Shown here: piece by piece, positions 5,470 to 6,654 of the stretch
How the letters are laid out: every line of letters starts with the position of its first letter
Numbering within the stretch: position 1 is the first letter of the stretch
NCBI GenBank assembly: GCA_020630895.1
Contig: JAHDII010000187.1
Location: 1 to 6,654, forward strand
Reading direction: 5' to 3'
DNA from: Saprospiraceae bacterium
GTDB lineage: Bacteria > Bacteroidota > Bacteroidia > Chitinophagales > Saprospiraceae
DNA: 6,654 bases
Program-made: the position numbers and the translations under genes
The notes under the pieces: generated by a model
Seen by the model: the letters and a program-made list of their open reading frames with translations, nothing else
Told to the model about the DNA's origin: nothing
Database searches by the model: none

Positions 5470-6633
5470 ATGAAAAAAATCACATTATTTATCTTTTTAC
5501 TCACAATAAGTGCGAGTATTTTTGCTCAAGATGGTATTCATTTTGAAAAAAATACTAAATGGGATGATATTTTAGCAATGGCTAAAAAATCTGACAAACT
5601 TATTTTCATGGATGCTTATACTACTTGGTGTGGTCCTTGTAAAAAGATGTCGAGAGATATATTTCCTCAAAAATCTGTAGGAGATTATTACAATAAAAAT
5701 TTCATTAATGTAAAAATGGATATGGAAAAAGGCGAAGGGCTTACTTTAGCTCAAAAATATAATATTAGAGCCTATCCTACTCTTGTTTTTATTAATGGAG
5801 ATGGAACATTAATTCATAGAGTTGCAGGTTATATGGAAATCGCTGATTTCATTAATTTAGGCAAAACAGCAAATGATCCTTCCAAAACTTTATCGGCAAT
5901 GGATGCACGATATGAAGATGGAGATAGAGATAGCGATTTTCTTCGAGCATATACTGAAGCTCGTTATAATGCTGCTGATGGCAGCCATAGCAAAATAGCC
6001 AATGAATATCTTGAAAATCAGTATGACTGGAATTTAACAGAAAATATGGATTTTATTTTTAAATATGTTGATAATGCTAATTCTAAAGCATTTGATCATA
6101 TTATAAAAAATAGAGAAAAATTTGAAGCTCATTTGGGGGAAAGAAAAGTTACTCAAAAAATTCAAAATTTAATTTATAATCTTATTTATTATAGTGATCC
6201 TAAACCTACTCTAAATGAAATAGAAGGAATTTTTAAAAGATATTTTCCTGATAGATATCAGCTATTATATTCTAATTATAAAATGAGTTATCACAGACAA
6301 TTAGGAGATAGAGAAGGATATGCTAAAGCTGCTATCGAACGTTTTGAAAAACATCCTGCTCAAGATTATGGCGAGTTAAATGAAGCTGCTTGGACATTTT
6401 ATGAGGTAATTGATAATAAAGATTATCTTAAAAAGGCTTTAAAATGGGCGAAAAAATCAGTTAAAATGGCAAATCGCTATGAAAATAATGATACTGTAGC
6501 ACATTTATTTTATAAGTTAGGCAAAAAAGGAAAGGCGAAAAAGTATGCTAAAAAATCTATTGCTTTAGCAAAAGCTGATGGAGCAGATTATGGCATCACT
6601 CAAGAATTATTAGATAAAATTGAAGCAAATTAA
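5470..6633 (+). CDS. Exported thioredoxin-domain protein with TPR-like C-terminus (second of a tandem pair)
   Basis: This 387-residue protein has a signal peptide (M-K-K-I-T-L-F then a hydrophobic core, cleavage near I-F-A-Q at 17-20). Its thioredoxin fold has W-C-G-P-C-K-K (C54 and C57) and cis-proline in R-A-Y-P-T-L-V-F (P103). Over the 74 residues from D-A-Y-T through the H-R block after the cis-proline, about 53 match the upstream gene by eye. The C-terminal parts agree only weakly (for example Y-E-D-G-D-R-D-S-D-F against Y-D-E-G-K-R-D-P-D-F). The last 70 residues, with A-L-K-W-A-K-K-S-V-K-M-A and K-A-K-K-Y-A-K-K-S-I-A-L-A, form a strongly basic TPR-like helical end, unlike the more balanced end of its partner. 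It is most likely a periplasmic thiol-disulfide protein. It starts 12 bases after its paralogue, so the two are surely co-transcribed; only 21 bases follow its stop in the window. Confidence 0.88.
   Translation: MKKITLFIFLLTISASIFAQDGIHFEKNTKWDDILAMAKKSDKLIFMDAYTTWCGPCKKMSRDIFPQKSVGDYYNKNFINVKMDMEKGEGLTLAQKYNIRAYPTLVFINGDGTLIHRVAGYMEIADFINLGKTANDPSKTLSAMDARYEDGDRDSDFLRAYTEARYNAADGSHSKIANEYLENQYDWNLTENMDFIFKYVDNANSKAFDHIIKNREKFEAHLGERKVTQKIQNLIYNLIYYSDPKPTLNEIEGIFKRYFPDRYQLLYSNYKMSYHRQLGDREGYAKAAIERFEKHPAQDYGELNEAAWTFYEVIDNKDYLKKALKWAKKSVKMANRYENNDTVAHLFYKLGKKGKAKKYAKKSIALAKADGADYGITQELLDKIEAN
5626..5690 (+). repeat. Thioredoxin active-site region nearly repeated in the preceding gene (copy 2)
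   Basis: This is the partner of the segment at 4435-4499. The exact blocks are 5626-5645 and 5666-5690, with a few substitutions between them (for example T/P at the codon before Q-K-S-V-G). Confidence 0.85.
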
Positions 6634-6654
6634 TATTTGTTTTTATCCCATAAA

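Noticed and set aside
6642..6654. TTTAT-CCC-ATAAA hairpin after the last gene as a terminator
   Set aside because: The stem is short and A/T only and runs to the window edge, so neither its extent nor a following T-run can be judged.

Overview
The window is AT-rich, roughly 70% or more A+T by eye. It looks like a chromosomal segment from a member of the Bacteroidota. Three things point there: a secreted protein ending in a type IX secretion (T9SS) sorting domain, promoter -7 boxes of the TAnnTTTG type, and starts preceded by A/T-rich sequence rather than clear Shine-Dalgarno motifs. The genus cannot be read from the window. No rRNA, tRNA, CRISPR array, transposase or phage gene is visible, and no gene-free stretch exceeds about 125 bases.

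Left part (1-1315). A short in-frame tail of a plus-strand gene ends at 49. It converges on a minus-strand operon of three small four-helix membrane proteins (transcription order 1315-863, 851-420, 417-58; gaps of 11 and 2 bases). The three are diverged paralogues sharing a Trp/Tyr-Gln-x-x-Ser-Gly/Ala motif near the end of helix 2. I do not recognise the family. The last gene carries a perfect 42-bp palindrome that covers exactly codons 55-68.

Middle (1316-1439). This is a divergent intergenic region. It holds a good minus-strand promoter for the membrane operon, a 15-bp dyad whose core is shared with the palindrome, and a -7-like box lying one base before the ATG of the plus-strand methyltransferase.

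Right part (1440-6633). Five clear plus-strand genes follow: a class I SAM-dependent methyltransferase, a T9SS-exported protein with a heparin-lyase-I/glucuronan-lyase-like jelly-roll domain, a nitroreductase, and two tandem exported thioredoxin-domain proteins with helical (TPR-like) C-terminal halves. Spacing within the first three is 5 and 7 bases, and between the two thioredoxin genes 12 bases. The 118 bases between nitroreductase and thioredoxins contain an open 43-codon frame that overlaps both neighbours and could be a real small gene. They also hold a -7-like box that could start a separate thioredoxin transcript.

The plus-strand genes do not form an obvious pathway. The methyltransferase and nitroreductase are cytoplasmic. 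The lyase-like protein is exported to the cell surface or outside, and the thioredoxin-like pair should act in the periplasm, probably on disulfides. The most unusual observations are the codon-aligned palindrome with its partner dyad, the three-paralogue membrane operon, the lyase-like domain with apparent fungal relatives, and the possible 43-aa gene.
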